Positions 1 through 12,600 of a DNA stretch of 64,000 nt are shown here, in pieces; the stretch's first letter is position 1, and the number at the start of each line of letters is the position of its first letter. Made by a program: the position numbers and the translations under genes. The notes beneath the pieces were generated by a model, which ran no database searches, was not told where the DNA came from, and saw nothing but the letters and a program-made list of their open reading frames with translations. Origin of the DNA: Globodera rostochiensis (lineage: Eukaryota; Nematoda; Chromadorea; Rhabditida; Heteroderidae); assembly GCA_018350325.1 (NCBI GenBank), contig JAEVLN010000009.1, positions 1,199,388-1,263,387 on the forward strand, in the 5' to 3' direction.

Positions 1-905
1 TCCCCCCCACCGCTGTTTCACCCCCGCCGTTCCCCCCCCCCCGAATCGTTTCCCCCCCACCGCCATTTCACCCTTTCACCCCCGCCGTTTCCCCCCCCCC
101 CCGAATCGTTTCCCCCCCGAATCGTTTCCCCCCCGCATCATGTCCCCCCCCTCCCCCCCTCATTATCTTGCTCTCCCACACTCTCATCGTCTATCGCCAG
201 CTGCTGCACGTGTGTATAACATTTAATCAATCCCGTCTTCTTTTCCTTAACAGTTAATCCACTCTTTCCTTTGGTTTTGTATAAAAGCAAGCGTAAACAA
301 GACTCGACACATCATTTTGCACGCGCGGATATTTTTTTTTGCTCAAATTTTTTCATTCATCTCTTTTTTATTCGATGGCGAATGCACTTAACCAAAATTT
401 GACATGATCCAAACATTATAAAAAAACTTGGCCGCGACGAAAACATAAATGGTTTCAATTTGACGGAATGGCGCGAAAAATGTTTTGAGGTTTAATTCCC
501 CCCGTAAATTCAAATAACAAAAGAAAACAGATTATGCAGAGTGGTTTGGTCGCAAAATTTTCTCAACATGATGCACTTAAACGAATGCTTCTTGAAACTA
601 AAGACGCCGAGCTGATAGAATGCTCGCCATTCGATAAATATTGGGGTTCTGGCTGGAAAATGGACGAATGGGTTGTCGGATATACAGAAAACAAAACTAA
701 TTGGAAAGGGGAAAATAAATTAGGAGAATGCCTTATGTTTGTACGGAATTTAATGCGTAACCATTTTCAATTTGTCGGATAAATGCGTGAGCATTGCTAA
801 TGGTTCTCGGGGAAACAATGTGGGAGGGGGGGGGGGGGTGAAACGGCGGTGGGGGGGGGGGGGGGGGGGAAACGATTCGGGGGGGAAACGGCGGGGGGGA
901 AATGA
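1..905. repeat. C/G-run foldback element
   Basis: The first ~160 bases are C-runs interspersed with words such as CCGAATCGTTTCCCC and CCGCCGTTTC. Positions ~823-905 hold the same words in inverted orientation (GGGGAAACGATTCGGGGG, GAAACGGCGG). The two arms therefore form an imperfect terminal inverted repeat around ~660 bp of unrelated sequence. The left edge may lie outside the window, so no target duplication can be judged. The enclosed DNA carries the 3' part of a NADAR-family gene, so this is either an element that captured a gene or two inverted insertions around one. Confidence 0.6.
406..782 (+). pseudogene. NADAR (YbiA-like) domain gene, C-terminal part only
   Basis: Two exons can be read, 406-489 and 531-782, joined by a 41-nt intron (GTTTAA...ACAG) in phase 0. 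The product has KKLGRDEN, then TEWREKCFEIMQSGL, then AKFSQH, then ELIECSPFDKYWGSGW and LGECLMFVRNLM. This order is typical of the second half of NADAR/YbiA domains (AK+LGR, W...R..VM..GL.AKF, ELVE.SP.D..WG.G, NxLG..LM.VR). Members of the family act on ADP-ribose- or riboflavin-related N-glycosides; the substrate here is unknown. No open frame continues upstream of 403 (an in-frame TGA at 400-402) and no start or N-terminal exon was recognised, so the gene is partial or its 5' exons are not visible. It sits between the inverted C/G-run arms. Confidence 0.6.
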
Positions 906-1075
906 AGTGCACCCCCCTCAAAATCCTTTTGAAAGTTTTTACGCATAAATTGACTTGGATTTGATTGGTTTAGCACAAGGAAAAAAGTATAGCGGCGAGT
1001 TGGATTGGTCGTCCATTATCAATCGATTTGCATTGGTCGGCGGCGGCGGCAGCGGCGGCGGACGAATATAATAAT

Positions 1076-1470
1076 TAGGGTGGGGATTTTTAGTTAAGAA
1101 AAACTTGAGCATTAAACACGCTAATTTTTGCCGTGTGGTTTTGCTTTTGAAATTCTAAGAAAAAATTTGCCCAAAATACTTTTAAGGCCACATACTGTCA
1201 TTTTGGCCAATTAGATAATTTTCTGTATAGTTACGCCTGTTTCAACTTGACAAGCTTGAACAGGCGGCCAAGTTGAAAAAGGCGAATTTTTGTGAAAAAA
1301 AAAATTACGCATGATAAAACTAAATAGCTGAAAATTTGCACGATGATAGTATGTGGCCTTAGAAGTATTTTTTTTGGCCATTTTCTAAGAATTTCAAAAA
1401 AGCAAAATCACACGGCAAAACTTAGCATGTTTAATGCTCAAGTTTTTCTTAACTAAAAATCCCCACCCTA
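1076..1470. mobile_element. hAT-like MITE, 395 bp, TSD ataataat
   Basis: Starts TAGGGTGGGGATTTTTAG and ends in its inverse; the inverted arms extend ~130 bp with small differences. The element is flanked on both sides by the perfect 8-bp duplication ataataat (1068-1075, 1471-1478). The TAGGG terminus, the inverted repeats and the 8-bp duplication together indicate a non-autonomous hAT-superfamily element. No coding capacity. Confidence 0.85.
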
Positions 1471-1499
1471 ATAATAATGGACGACATATGAATAAGGCT

Positions 1500-1612
1500 G
1501 CCCGTTTCAAATAATTTACGGTTAACCGAAACCGAACCGAAACTTTCGGTTTCAAACCGAACCGCATAATGCCGGTTGTCGGTGGTTCCGTTCGGTTTGA
1601 AATGAATATATT
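1500..1612. repeat. Inverted GGTTTCGGTTCGG-word cluster
   Basis: A short stretch in which variants of the word ACCGAAACCGAACCG occur in both orientations, so that most of it can fold on itself. It resembles the iterated-word ends of neighbouring hAT-like elements, but I found no convincing target duplication, so it is left as a simple inverted repeat. Confidence 0.4.
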
Positions 1613-1949
1613 TGACGAAACAGCGGGCGGGGGGGGGATGAGGAGGAGGGGCACTCTCGTCAAATTTTACCCAGTAGAAAAGTTATACCCCACTCTCAAA
1701 TAATCCCGCACTCTCTGAGTAAGTTGAAAAATAATCCACACAGGGGATTAAAAGAGTGTATACGGTATGTGGTCATTTTTTTCTCACGATAATAAGCAAT
1801 TTTTCAAAAAAGGCCGAAATAGTTCTCTATACGAACTATTTTAGTTACTAAAAAATAAAGAACTATGCACGATTTTCATCCTTTTTAGAGCAGGACGCGT
1901 TCAGGAAAAAAATAGTTCAGGAAATACAAATCCTAACCCTAGTTATAAC

Positions 1950-3084
1950 CAGTGTTTTCCTGTTCCAAGGATTTTGAACCTGTTCCTGTTCTGTTCTAAA
2001 ATTTTAGAACAGCCTATCTGTTCTGTTCCTGTTCTGTTCCGACCTCGAGAACAGAACAGGAACAGAACAGAGTAAACTGTTCTTAGACTGTTCCAAATCA
2101 AAATTTTTCCGAGTGAAATTCAGTCTGAAATTTTAATTGATGACGCATTGGACAAAGTGTTCAATTACTTCCTATTGATGCTCTAGACCTAAATTTACCG
2201 AGACTTGACCCCGAGACTCGAAAATTAACTCCCAAAAATCCGAGACTTTTACCAAAATTTTAATTTAGGTTCAAAATAGGTTTGATCCCGACCCCTTGGG
2301 GTCGGGAAAATCGGGGAGGTCGGAGTTGGCCATATCGAGGGTCGGAGACGACCCAATTTTGAGAATGGGAAGCAACCTTAGTAAAAAAATTAAATAATTT
2401 TTTGAGGCTTCTGCTTTCTTCTGGAGGGAGGGGGTCGGCGGTGCCGATAGGCGCCACCGAGAAAATTTTGAATTTTCGACTCGATTTGTTAAGAGATGTG
2501 CAACCATTTTTGAAGCTTTTTAGAATGGAAGGGGCCCGGGTTGAAGATTTTGAGAGTTTTTTAAATAATTTGTCTTTACTTTTAAAAGTTAGAAAACAAA
2601 AAGCCCCCCACCCCTTATGATTTTTTCTCAATTTAAAAAAAAAATAAATAATATCTTAGCCTTCAAAAAATAAAAATAAAAATCTAAAATATTTTTAAAA
2701 TTACCATCAAAAAATCATAAAAAGAGAGAAAAAAAATCATTTACACAGTCGGAGGTTCGAAGTTCGAACCCACAGCCCCAAGCATCACTCACCATTATAC
2801 GAAAAAAATTAAATAAAAAGAATAAAAAATGTTTTCACTAGGAAAAGTTGAACCTTTGACAAAATTGAATCACGTCACTCAGTTTAACTACTGCGCCACG
2901 TGAGATCATAATGAATTCTTGGAAAATTTCAAATATATTACTCAATAAAAGTTCACTTCAATTTTCACCCTGTTCTAGCTTGGCCTGTTCTGTTCCTGTT
3001 CCAAGGATTTGTAATCTGTTCCTGTTCCTGTGCTGTTCTAAATTCTAGAATAGAACAGGAACAAGCTGGAACAGGAAAACACTG
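1950..3084. mobile_element. hAT-like element, 1135 bp, private word CTGTTCCTGTTC, TSD gttataac
   Basis: The left end starts CAGTGTTTTCCTGTTCC and the right end is its inverse. The 8-bp duplication gttataac is perfect (1942-1949, 3085-3092). Both ends carry many direct and inverted copies of CTGTTCCTGTTC. The interior has a G-rich stretch with the palindromic core GTCGGCGGTGCCGATAGGCG (~2433-2460), a CGAGGGTCGGAGACGACCC block (~2335) that recurs near 57150, and two tRNA-like modules. Open frames inside (2260-2631 minus, 2402-2620 plus) resemble no protein I know. Confidence 0.85.
2745..2905 (-). other. Two tRNA-like Pol III promoter modules
   Basis: Read on the minus strand, ~2905-2845 has an A-box-like TGGCGCAGTAGTTAAACT followed by a B-box-like GGTTCAACTT. 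Positions ~2800-2750 have TATAATGGTGAGTGATGC followed by GGGTTCGAACTTCGA. Spacing is tRNA-like, but I could not draw complete acceptor stems, so these are tRNA-derived or SINE-like modules, not tRNA genes. They lie inside the 1950-3084 element. Confidence 0.45.
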
Positions 3085-3092
3085 GTTATAAC

Positions 3093-3635
3093 CTTTTTGG
3101 TTATTTGACCAAATCAATCAATCGAAATCTCCAAAAATAGGCAGAATATGTTACACGGGGCGCAATTCTCCGACCCCCAGACAATTGCCAAAGCCGACAT
3201 GAAAATGCGCTGAAGGGGAAGGCGCCTATGGAGAAAAAAACCCAAAAAGGGATTAATTGAAAACAAAATTTGATTTATTTCACTTTCCATTTTGCCCAGC
3301 ACTAGTGTTTATTGATAAGTCAATGTTGTTTTTTAATGCTTTGGTTTCCATGAGCTTTGTGGACTTTTTAACCCATTTTTGCGGGTTTTGGAAAATTAAT
3401 TGAAAATAAAAAAAGCTTTGAAAATTGAGCATAATATTACAATGGAACATTTAATATGATTTTTCGAATAAATTGTTCACAAAAATGCAGTAAAATTGAG
3501 TTTTATAAGAGATGTTCGATATTCTCGGGTCTAGAAACCGAGAAAAGTCTCGGATCTCGAGTTTTGTTAAATTTCAGGTCACGAACATCCCTACTATTTA
3601 ACAGATTCAGAAATTCCCAACAAAAGAAAATTGCT
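3093..3635. other. Intergenic, no gene seen
   Basis: AT-rich sequence with no recognisable gene. Positions ~3515-3590 contain CTCGGGTCTAGAAACCGAG and related inverted words, ending in CGAACATCCCTA, which looks like a decayed hAT-like end. No clean duplication was found. Confidence 0.4.
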
Positions 3636-6600
3636 CGCGGTCCTCGGGCAGTCCATGCTCAATCATATGAGCCGTCTAATCACGTAGTTGCCATACAGTG
3701 AGCACAAGCGTTCTTCATAATGTCGCCCTGCAGACTGCGCACAATGCGCTCGCGGTCCTCGGGCAGTCCATGCTCAATCATATGAGCCGTCTAATCACGT
3801 AGTTGCCATACAGTGAGCACAAGCGTTCTTCATAATGTCGCCCTGCAGACTGCGCACAATGCGCTCGCGGTCCTCGGGCAGTCCATGCTCAATCATATGA
3901 GCCGTCTAATCACGTAGCTGCCAACTGGGTCGTGACCATAGTTAGTGTGGCTTGCCAGACGCTTTTGTTGTTCCATGCAGTGTTCAAGCACACATTCGAT
4001 CACCCAACTACCGTATTTATGGAGGGACAGAGGAATCACTTGCGCCAATATCTCATTGATTATCTAAAAATATTTTTATATAGCCAAGCATTTGAGTCCC
4101 ACGGTAAAAGGGTCACTTCAGTACTAAGGACTAAAACCCGGGTTGTTACCTTTTTATCGACTCGTTACCTTTTTTTAGAGGGCTTTCTAATTTTTACAAA
4201 ATCTAGGGACTGGGTTTGACATACCAAACCGGAACTTGGGTTCGTGTTCTACGCACGGCTTTTGTATGATTTACTGAGTTTGTTTTGATTTTTATTAAAG
4301 GTAAAACGGTCGATAAAAAGGTAACATTGATGGTCGTCCGGGGGGAGGGGGTCCAATCGAAACACGAATTAAAGAAAAACAATAAAATTAAAAGCTTTGC
4401 CTCAATTTGTGACGCTTTGTCCACCGATTCCAACGCCATTCCTATCACGTGAGAGCTTGCTGAACTTGTCCTGTGCGTATTTCATAATGTCGCCCTGCAG
4501 ACTGCGCACAATGCGCTCGCGGTCCTCGGGCAGTCCATGCTCAATCATATGAGCCGTCTAATCACGTAGCTGCCAACTGGGTCGTGACCATAGTTAGTGT
4601 GGCTTGCCAGACGCTTTTGTTGTTCCATGCAGTGTTCAAGCACACATTCGATCACCCAACTACCGTATTTATGGAGGGACAGAGGAATCACTTGCGCCAA
4701 TATCTCATTGATTATCTAAAAATATTTTTATATAGCCAAGCATTTGAGTCCCTCGGTAAAAGGGTCACTTCAGTACTAAGTACTAAAACCCGGGTTGTTA
4801 CCTTTTTATCGACTCGTCACCTTTTTTTAGAGGGCTTTCTAATTTTTACAAAATCCGGGGACTGGGTTTGACATACCAAACCGGAACTTGGGTTCGTGTT
4901 CTACGTACGGCTTTTGTATGATTTACTGAGTTTGTTTTGATTTTTATTAAAGGTAAAACGGTCGATAAAAAGGTAACATTGATGGTCGTCCGGGGGGAGG
5001 GGGTCCAATCGAAACACGAATTAAAGAAAAACAATAAAATTAAAAGCTTTGCCTCAATTTGTGACGCTTTGTCCACCGATTCCAACGCCATTCCTATTAC
5101 GTGAGAGCTTGCTGAACTTGTCCTGTGCATATTTCATAATGTCGCCCTGCAGACTGCGCACAATGCGCTCGCGGTCCTCGGGCAGTCCATGCTCAATCAT
5201 ATGAGCCGTCTAATCACGTAGTTGCCATACAGTGAGCACAAGCGTTCTTCATAATGTAGCCCTGCAGACTGCGCACAATGCGCTCGCGGTCCTCGGGCAG
5301 TCCATGCTCAATCATATGAGCCGTCTAATCACGTAGCTGCCAACTGGGTCGTGACCATAGTTAGTGTGGCTTGCCAGACGCTTTTGTTGTTCCATGCAGT
5401 GTTCAAGCACACATTCGATCACCCAACTACCGTATTTATGGAGGGACAGAGGAATCACTTGCGCCAATATCTCATTGATTATCTAAAAATATTTTTATAT
5501 AGCCAAGTATTCGAGTCCCACGGTAAAAGGGTCACTTCAGTACTAAGGACTAAAACCCGGGTTGTTACCTTTTTATCGACTCGTCACCTTTTTTTAGAAG
5601 GCTTTCTAATTTTTACAAAATCCAGGGGCTGGGTTTGACATACCAAACCGGAACTTGGGTTCGTGTTCTACGCACGGCTTTTGTATGATTTACTGAGTTT
5701 GTTTTGATTTTTATTAAAGGTAAAACGGTCGATAAAAAGGTAACATTGGTGGTCGTCCGGGGGGCGGGGGTCCAATCGAAACACGAATTAAAGCAAAACA
5801 ATAAAATTAAAAGCTTTGCCTCAATTTGTGACGCTTTGTCCACCAATTCCAACGCCATTCCTATCACGTGACAGCTTGCTAAACTTGTCCTGTGCATATT
5901 TCATAATGTCGCCCTGCAGACTGCGCACAATGCGCTCGCGGTCCTCGGGCAGTCCATGCTCAATCATATGAGCCGTCTAATCACGTAGCTGCCAACTGGG
6001 TCGTGACCATAGTTAGTGTGGCTTGCCAGACGCTTTTGTTGTTCCATGCAGTGTTCAAGCACACATTCGATCACCCAACTACCGTATTTATGGAGGGACA
6101 GAGGAATCACTTGCGCCAATATCTCATTGATTATCTAAAAATATTTTTATATAGCCAAGCATTTGAGTCCCACGGTAAAAGGGTCACTTCAGTACTAAGG
6201 ACTAAAACCCGGGTTGTTACCTTTTTATCGACTCGTCACCTTTTTTTAGAGGGCTTTCTAATTTTTACAAAATCCAGGGGACTGGGTTTGACATACCAAA
6301 CCGGAACTTGGGTTCGTGTTCTACGCACGGCTTTTGTATGATTTACTGAGTTTGTTTTGATTTTTATTAAAGGTAAAACGGTCGATAAAAAGGTAACATT
6401 GATGGTCGTCCGGGGGCGGGGGTCCAATCGAAACACGAATTAAAGCAAAACAATAAAATTAAAAGCTTTGCCTCAATTTGTGACGCTTTGTCCACCGATT
6501 CCAACGCCATTCCTATCACGTGAGAGCTTGCTGAACTTGTCCTGTGCATATTTCATAATGTCGCCCTGCAGACTGCGCACAATGCGCTCGCGGTCCTCGG

Positions 6601-9600
6601 GCAGTCCATGCTCAATCATATGAGCCGTCTAATCACGTAGTTGCCATACAGTGAGCACAAGCGTTCTTCATAATGTAGCCCTGCAGACTGCGCACAATGC
6701 GCTCGCGGTCCTCGGGCAGTCCATGCTCAATCATATGAGCCGTCTAATCACGTAGCTGCCAACTGGGTCGTGACCATAGTTAGTGTGGCTTGCCAGACGC
6801 TTTTGTTGTTCCATGCAGTGTTCAAGCACACATTCGATCACCCAACTACCGTATTTATGGAGGGACAGAGGAATCACTTGCGCCAATATCTCATTGATTA
6901 TCTAAAAATATTTTTATATAGCCAAGCATTTGAGTCCCACGGTAAAAGGGTCACTTCAGTACTAAGGACTAAAACCCGGGTTGTTACCTTTTTATCGACT
7001 CGTCACCTTTTTTTTAGAGGGCTTTCTAATTTTTACAAAATCCAGGGACTGGGTTTGACATACCAAACCGGAACTTGGGTTCGTGTTCTACGCACGTCTT
7101 TTGTATGATTTACTGAGTTTGTTTTGATTTTTATTAAAGGTAAAACGGTCGATAAAAAGGTAACATTGGTGGTCGTCCGGGGGGCGGGGGTCCAATCGAA
7201 ACACGAATTAAAGCAAAACAATAAAATTAAAAGCTTTGCCTCAATTTGTGACGCTTTGTCCACCAATTCCAACGCCATTCCTATTACGTGAGAGCTTGCT
7301 GAACTTGTCCTGTGCGTATTTCATAATGTCGCCCTGCAGACTGCGCACAATGCACTCGCGGTCCTCGGGCAGTCCATGCTCAATCATATGAGCCGTCTAA
7401 TCACGTAGCTGCCAACTGGGTCGTGACCATAGTTAGTGTGGCTTGCCAGACGCTTTTGTTGTTCCATGCAGTGTTCAAGCACACATTCGATCACCCAACT
7501 ACCGTATTTATGGAGGGACAGAGGAATCACTTGCGCCAATATCTCATTGATTATCTAAAATATTTTTATATAGCCAAGCATTTGAGTCCCACGGTAAAAG
7601 GGTCACTTCAGTACTAAGGACTAAAACCCGGGTTGTTACCTTTTTATCGACTCGTCACCTTTTTTTAGAGGGCTTTCTAATTTTTACAAAATCCAGGGGC
7701 TGGGTTTGACATACCAAACCGGAACTTGGGTTCGTGTTCTACGCACGTCTTTTGTATGATTTACTGAGTTTGTTTTGATTTTTATTAAAGGTAAAACGGT
7801 CGATAAAAAGGTAACATTGGTGGTCGTCCGGGGGGCGGGGGTCCAATCGAAACACGAATTAAAGCAAAACAATAAAATTAAAAGCTTTGCCTCAATTTGT
7901 GACGCTTTGTCCACCGATTCCAACGCCATTCCTATCACGTGAGAGCTTGCTGAACTTGTCCTGTGCATATTTCATAATGTCGCCCTGCAGACTGCGCACA
8001 ATGCGCTCGCGGTCCTCGGGCAGTCCATGCTCAATCATATGAGCCGTCTAATCACGTAGTTGCCATACAGTGAGCACAAGCGTTCTTCATAATGTAGCCC
8101 TGCAGACTGCGCACAATGCGCTCGCGGTCCTCGGGCAGTCCATGCTCAATCATATGAGCCGTCTAATCACGTAGCTGCCAACTGGGTCGTGACCATAGTT
8201 AGTGTGGCTTGCCAGACGCTTTTGTTGTTCCATGCAGTGTTCAAGCACACATTCGATCACCCAACTACCGTATTTATGGAGGGACAGAGGAATCACTTGC
8301 GCCAATATCTCATTGATTATCTAAAAATATTTTTATATAGCCAAGCATTTGAGTCCCACGGTAAAAGGGTCACTTCAGTACTAAGGACTAAAACCCGGGT
8401 TGTTACCTTTTTATCGACTCGTCACCTTTTTTTTAGAGGGCTTTCTAATTTTTACAAAATCCAGGGACTGGGTTTGACATACCAAACCGGAACTTGGGTT
8501 CGTGTTCTACGCACGTCTTTTGTATGATTTACTGAGTTTGTTTTGATTTTTATTAAAGGTAAAACGGTCGATAAAAAGGTAACATTGGTGGTCGTCCGGG
8601 GGGCGGGGGTCCAATCGAAACACGAATTAAAGCAAAACAATAAAATTAAAAGCTTTGCCTCAATTTGTGACGCTTTGTCCACCAATTCCAACGCCATTCC
8701 TATCACGTGACAGCTTGCTAAACTTGTCCTGTGCATATTTCATAATGTCGCCCTGCAGACTGCGCACAATGCGCTCGCGGTCCTCGGGCAGTCCATGCTC
8801 AATCATATGAGCCGTCTAATCACGTAGCTGCCAACTGGGTCGTGACCATAGTTAGTGTGGCTTGCCAGACGCTTTTGTTGTTCCATGCAGTGTTCAAGCA
8901 CACATTCGATCACCCAACTACCGTATTTATGGAGGGACAGAGGAATCACTTGCGCCAATATCTCATTGATTATCTAAAAATATTTTTATATAGCCAAGCA
9001 TTTGAGTCCCACGGTAAAAGGGTCACTTCAGTACTAAGGACTAAAACCCGGGTTGTTACCTTTTTATCGACTCGTCACCTTTTTTTAGAGGGCTTTCTAA
9101 TTTTTACAAAATCCAGGGACTGGGTTTGACATACCAAACCGGAACTTGGGTTCGTGTTCTACGCACGGCTTTTGTATGATTTACTGAGTTTGTTTTGATT
9201 TTTATTAAAGGTAAAACGGTCGATAAAAAGGTAACATTGATGGTCGTCCGGGGGCGGGGGTCCAATCGAAACACGAATTAAAGCAAAACAATAAAATTAA
9301 AAGCTTTGCCTCAATTTGTGACGCTTTGTCCACCGATTCCAACGCCATTCCTATCACGTGAGAGCTTGCTGAACTTGTCCTGTGCATATTTCATAATGTC
9401 GCCCTGCAGACTGCGCACAATGCGCTCGCGGTCCTCGGGCAGTCCATGCTCAATCATATGAGCCGTCTAATCACGTAGTTGCCATACAGTGAGCACAAGC
9501 GTTCTTCATAATGTAGCCCTGCAGACTGCGCACAATGCGCTCGCGGTCCTCGGGCAGTCCATGCTCAATCATATGAGCCGTCTAATCACGTAGCTGCCAA

Positions 9601-12600
9601 CTGGGTCGTGACCATAGTTAGTGTGGCTTGCCAGACGCTTTTGTTGTTCCATGCAGTGTTCAAGCACACATTCGATCACCCAACTACCGTATTTATGGAG
9701 GGACAGAGGAATCACTTGCGCCAATATCTCATTGATTATCTAAAAATATTTTTATATAGCCAAGCATTTGAATCCCACGGTAAAAGGGTCACTTCAGTAC
9801 TAAGGACTAAAACCCGGGTTGTTACCTTTTTATCGACTCGTCACCTTTTTTTTAGAGGGCTTTCTAATTTTTACAAAATCCAGGGGCTGGGTTTGACATA
9901 CCAAACCGGAACTTGGGTTCGTGTTCTACGCACGGCTTTTGTATGATTTACTGAGTTTGTTTTGATTTTTATTAAAGGTAAAACGGTCGATAAAAAGGTA
10001 ACATTGGTGGTCGTCCGGGGGGCGGGGGTCCAATCGAAACACGAATTAAAGCAAAACAATAAAATTAAAAGCTTTGCCTCAATTTGTGACGCTTTGTCCA
10101 CCAATTCCAACGCCATTCCTATCACGTGACAGCTTGCTGAACTTGTCCTGTGCATATTTCATAATGTCTCCCTGCAGACTGCGCACAATGCGCTCGCGGT
10201 CCTCGGGCAGTCCATGCTCAATCATATGAGCCGTCTAATCACGTAGCTGCCAACTGGGTCGTGACCATAGTTAGTGTGGCTTGCCAGACGCTTTTGTTGT
10301 TCCATGCAGTGTTCAAGCACACATTCGATCACCCAACTACCGTATTTATGGAGGGACAGAGGAATCACTTGCGCCAATATCTCATTGATTATCTAAAAAT
10401 ATTTTTATATAGCCAAGCATTTGAATCCCACGGTAAAAGGGTCACTTCAGTACTAAGGACTAAAACCCGGGTTGTTACCTTTTTATCGACTCGTCACCTT
10501 TTTTTTAGAGGGCTTTCTAATTTTTACAAAATCCAGGGACTGGGTTTGACATACCAAACCGGAACTTGGGTTCGTGTTCTACGCACGGCTTTTGTATGAT
10601 TTACTGAGTTTGTTTTGATTTTTATTAAAGGTAAAACGGTCGATAAAAAGGTAACATTGATGGTCGTCCGGGGGGCGGGGGTCCAATCGAAACACGAATT
10701 AAAGCAAAACAATAAAATTAAAAGCTTTGCCTCAATTTGTGACGCTTTGTCCACCGATTCCAACGCCATTCCTATGAGAGCTTGCTGAACTTGTCCTGTG
10801 AATATTTCATAATGTCTCCCTGCAGACTGCGCACAATGCGCTCGCGGTCCTCGGGCAGTCCATGCTCAATCATATGAGCCGTCTAATCACGTAGTTGCCA
10901 TACAGTGAGCACAAGCGTTCTTCATAATGTAGCCCTGCAGACTGCGCACAATGCGCTCGCGGTCCTCGGGCAGTCCATGCTCAATCATATGAGCCGTCTA
11001 ATCACGTAGCTGCCAACTGGGTCGTGACCATAGTTAGTGTGGCTTGCCAGACGCTTTTGTTGTTCCATGCAGTGTTCAAGCACACATTCGATCATCCAAC
11101 TACCGTATTTATGGAGGGACAGAGGAATCACTTGCGCCAATATCTCATTGATTATCTAAAAATATTTTTATATAGCCAAGCATTTGAGTCCCACGGTAAA
11201 AGGGTCACTTCAGTACTAAGGACTAAAACCCGGGTTGTTACCTTTTTATCGACTCGTTACCTTTTTTTAGAGGGCTTTCTAATTTTTACAAAATCCAGGG
11301 GCTGGGTTTGACATACCAAACCGGAACTTGGGTTCGTGTTCTACGCACGGCTTTTGTATGATTTACTGAGTTTGTTTTGATTTTTATTAAAGGTAAAACG
11401 GTCGATAAAAAGGTAACATTGATGGTCGTCCAGGGGCGGGGGTCCAATCGAAACACGAATTAAAGCAAAACAATAAAATTAAAAGCTTTGCCTCAATTTG
11501 TGACGCTTTGTCCACCGATTCCAACGCCATTCCTATCACGTGAGAGCTTGCTGAACTTGTGCTGTGCATATTTCATAATGTCGCCCTGCAGACTGCGCAC
11601 AATGCGCTCGCGGTCCTCGGGCAGTCCATGCTCAATCATATGAGCTGTCTAATCACGTAGCTGCCAACTGGGTCGTGACCATAGTTAGTGTGGCTTGCCA
11701 GACGCTTTTGTTGTTCCATGCAGTGTTCAAGCACACATTCGATCACCCAACTACCGTATTTATGGAGGGACAGAGGAATCACTTGCGCCAATATCTCATT
11801 GATTAACTAAAAATATTTTTATATAGCCAAGCATTTGAGTCCCACGGTAAAAGGGTAACTTCAGTACTAAGGACTAAAACCCGGGTTGTTACCTTTTTAT
11901 CGACTCGTCACCTTTTTTTTAGAGGGCTTTCTAATTTTTACAAAATCCAGGGACTGGGTTTGACATACCAAACCGGAACTTGGGTTCTTGTTCTACGCAC
12001 GGCTTTTGTATGATTTACTGAGTTTGTTTTGATTTTTATTAAAGGTAAAACGGTCGATAAAAAGGTAACATTGATGGTCGTCCGGGGGGCGGGGGTCCGA
12101 TCGAAACACGAATTAAAGCAAAACAATAAAATTAAAAGCTTTGCCTCAATTTGTGACGCTTTGTCCACCGATTCCAACGCCATTCCTATCACATGAGAGC
12201 TTGCTGAACTTGTCCTGTGCATATTTCATAATGTCGCCCTGCAGACTGCGCACAATGCGCTCGCGGTCCTCGGGCAGTCCATGCTCAATCATATGAGCCG
12301 TCTAATCACGTAGTTGCCATACAGTGAGCACAAGCGTTCTTCATAATGTAGCCCTGCAGACTGCGCACAATGCGCTCGCGGTCCTCGGGCAGTCCATGCT
12401 CAATCATATGAGCCGTCTAATCACGTAGCTGCCAACTGGGTCGTGACCATAGTTAGTGTGGCTTGCCAGACGCTTTTGTTGTTCCATGCAGTGTTCAAGC
12501 ACACATTCGATCATCCAACTACCGTATTTATGGAGGGACAGAGGAATCACTTGCGCCAATATCTCATTGATTATCTAAAAATATTTTTATATAGCCAAGC

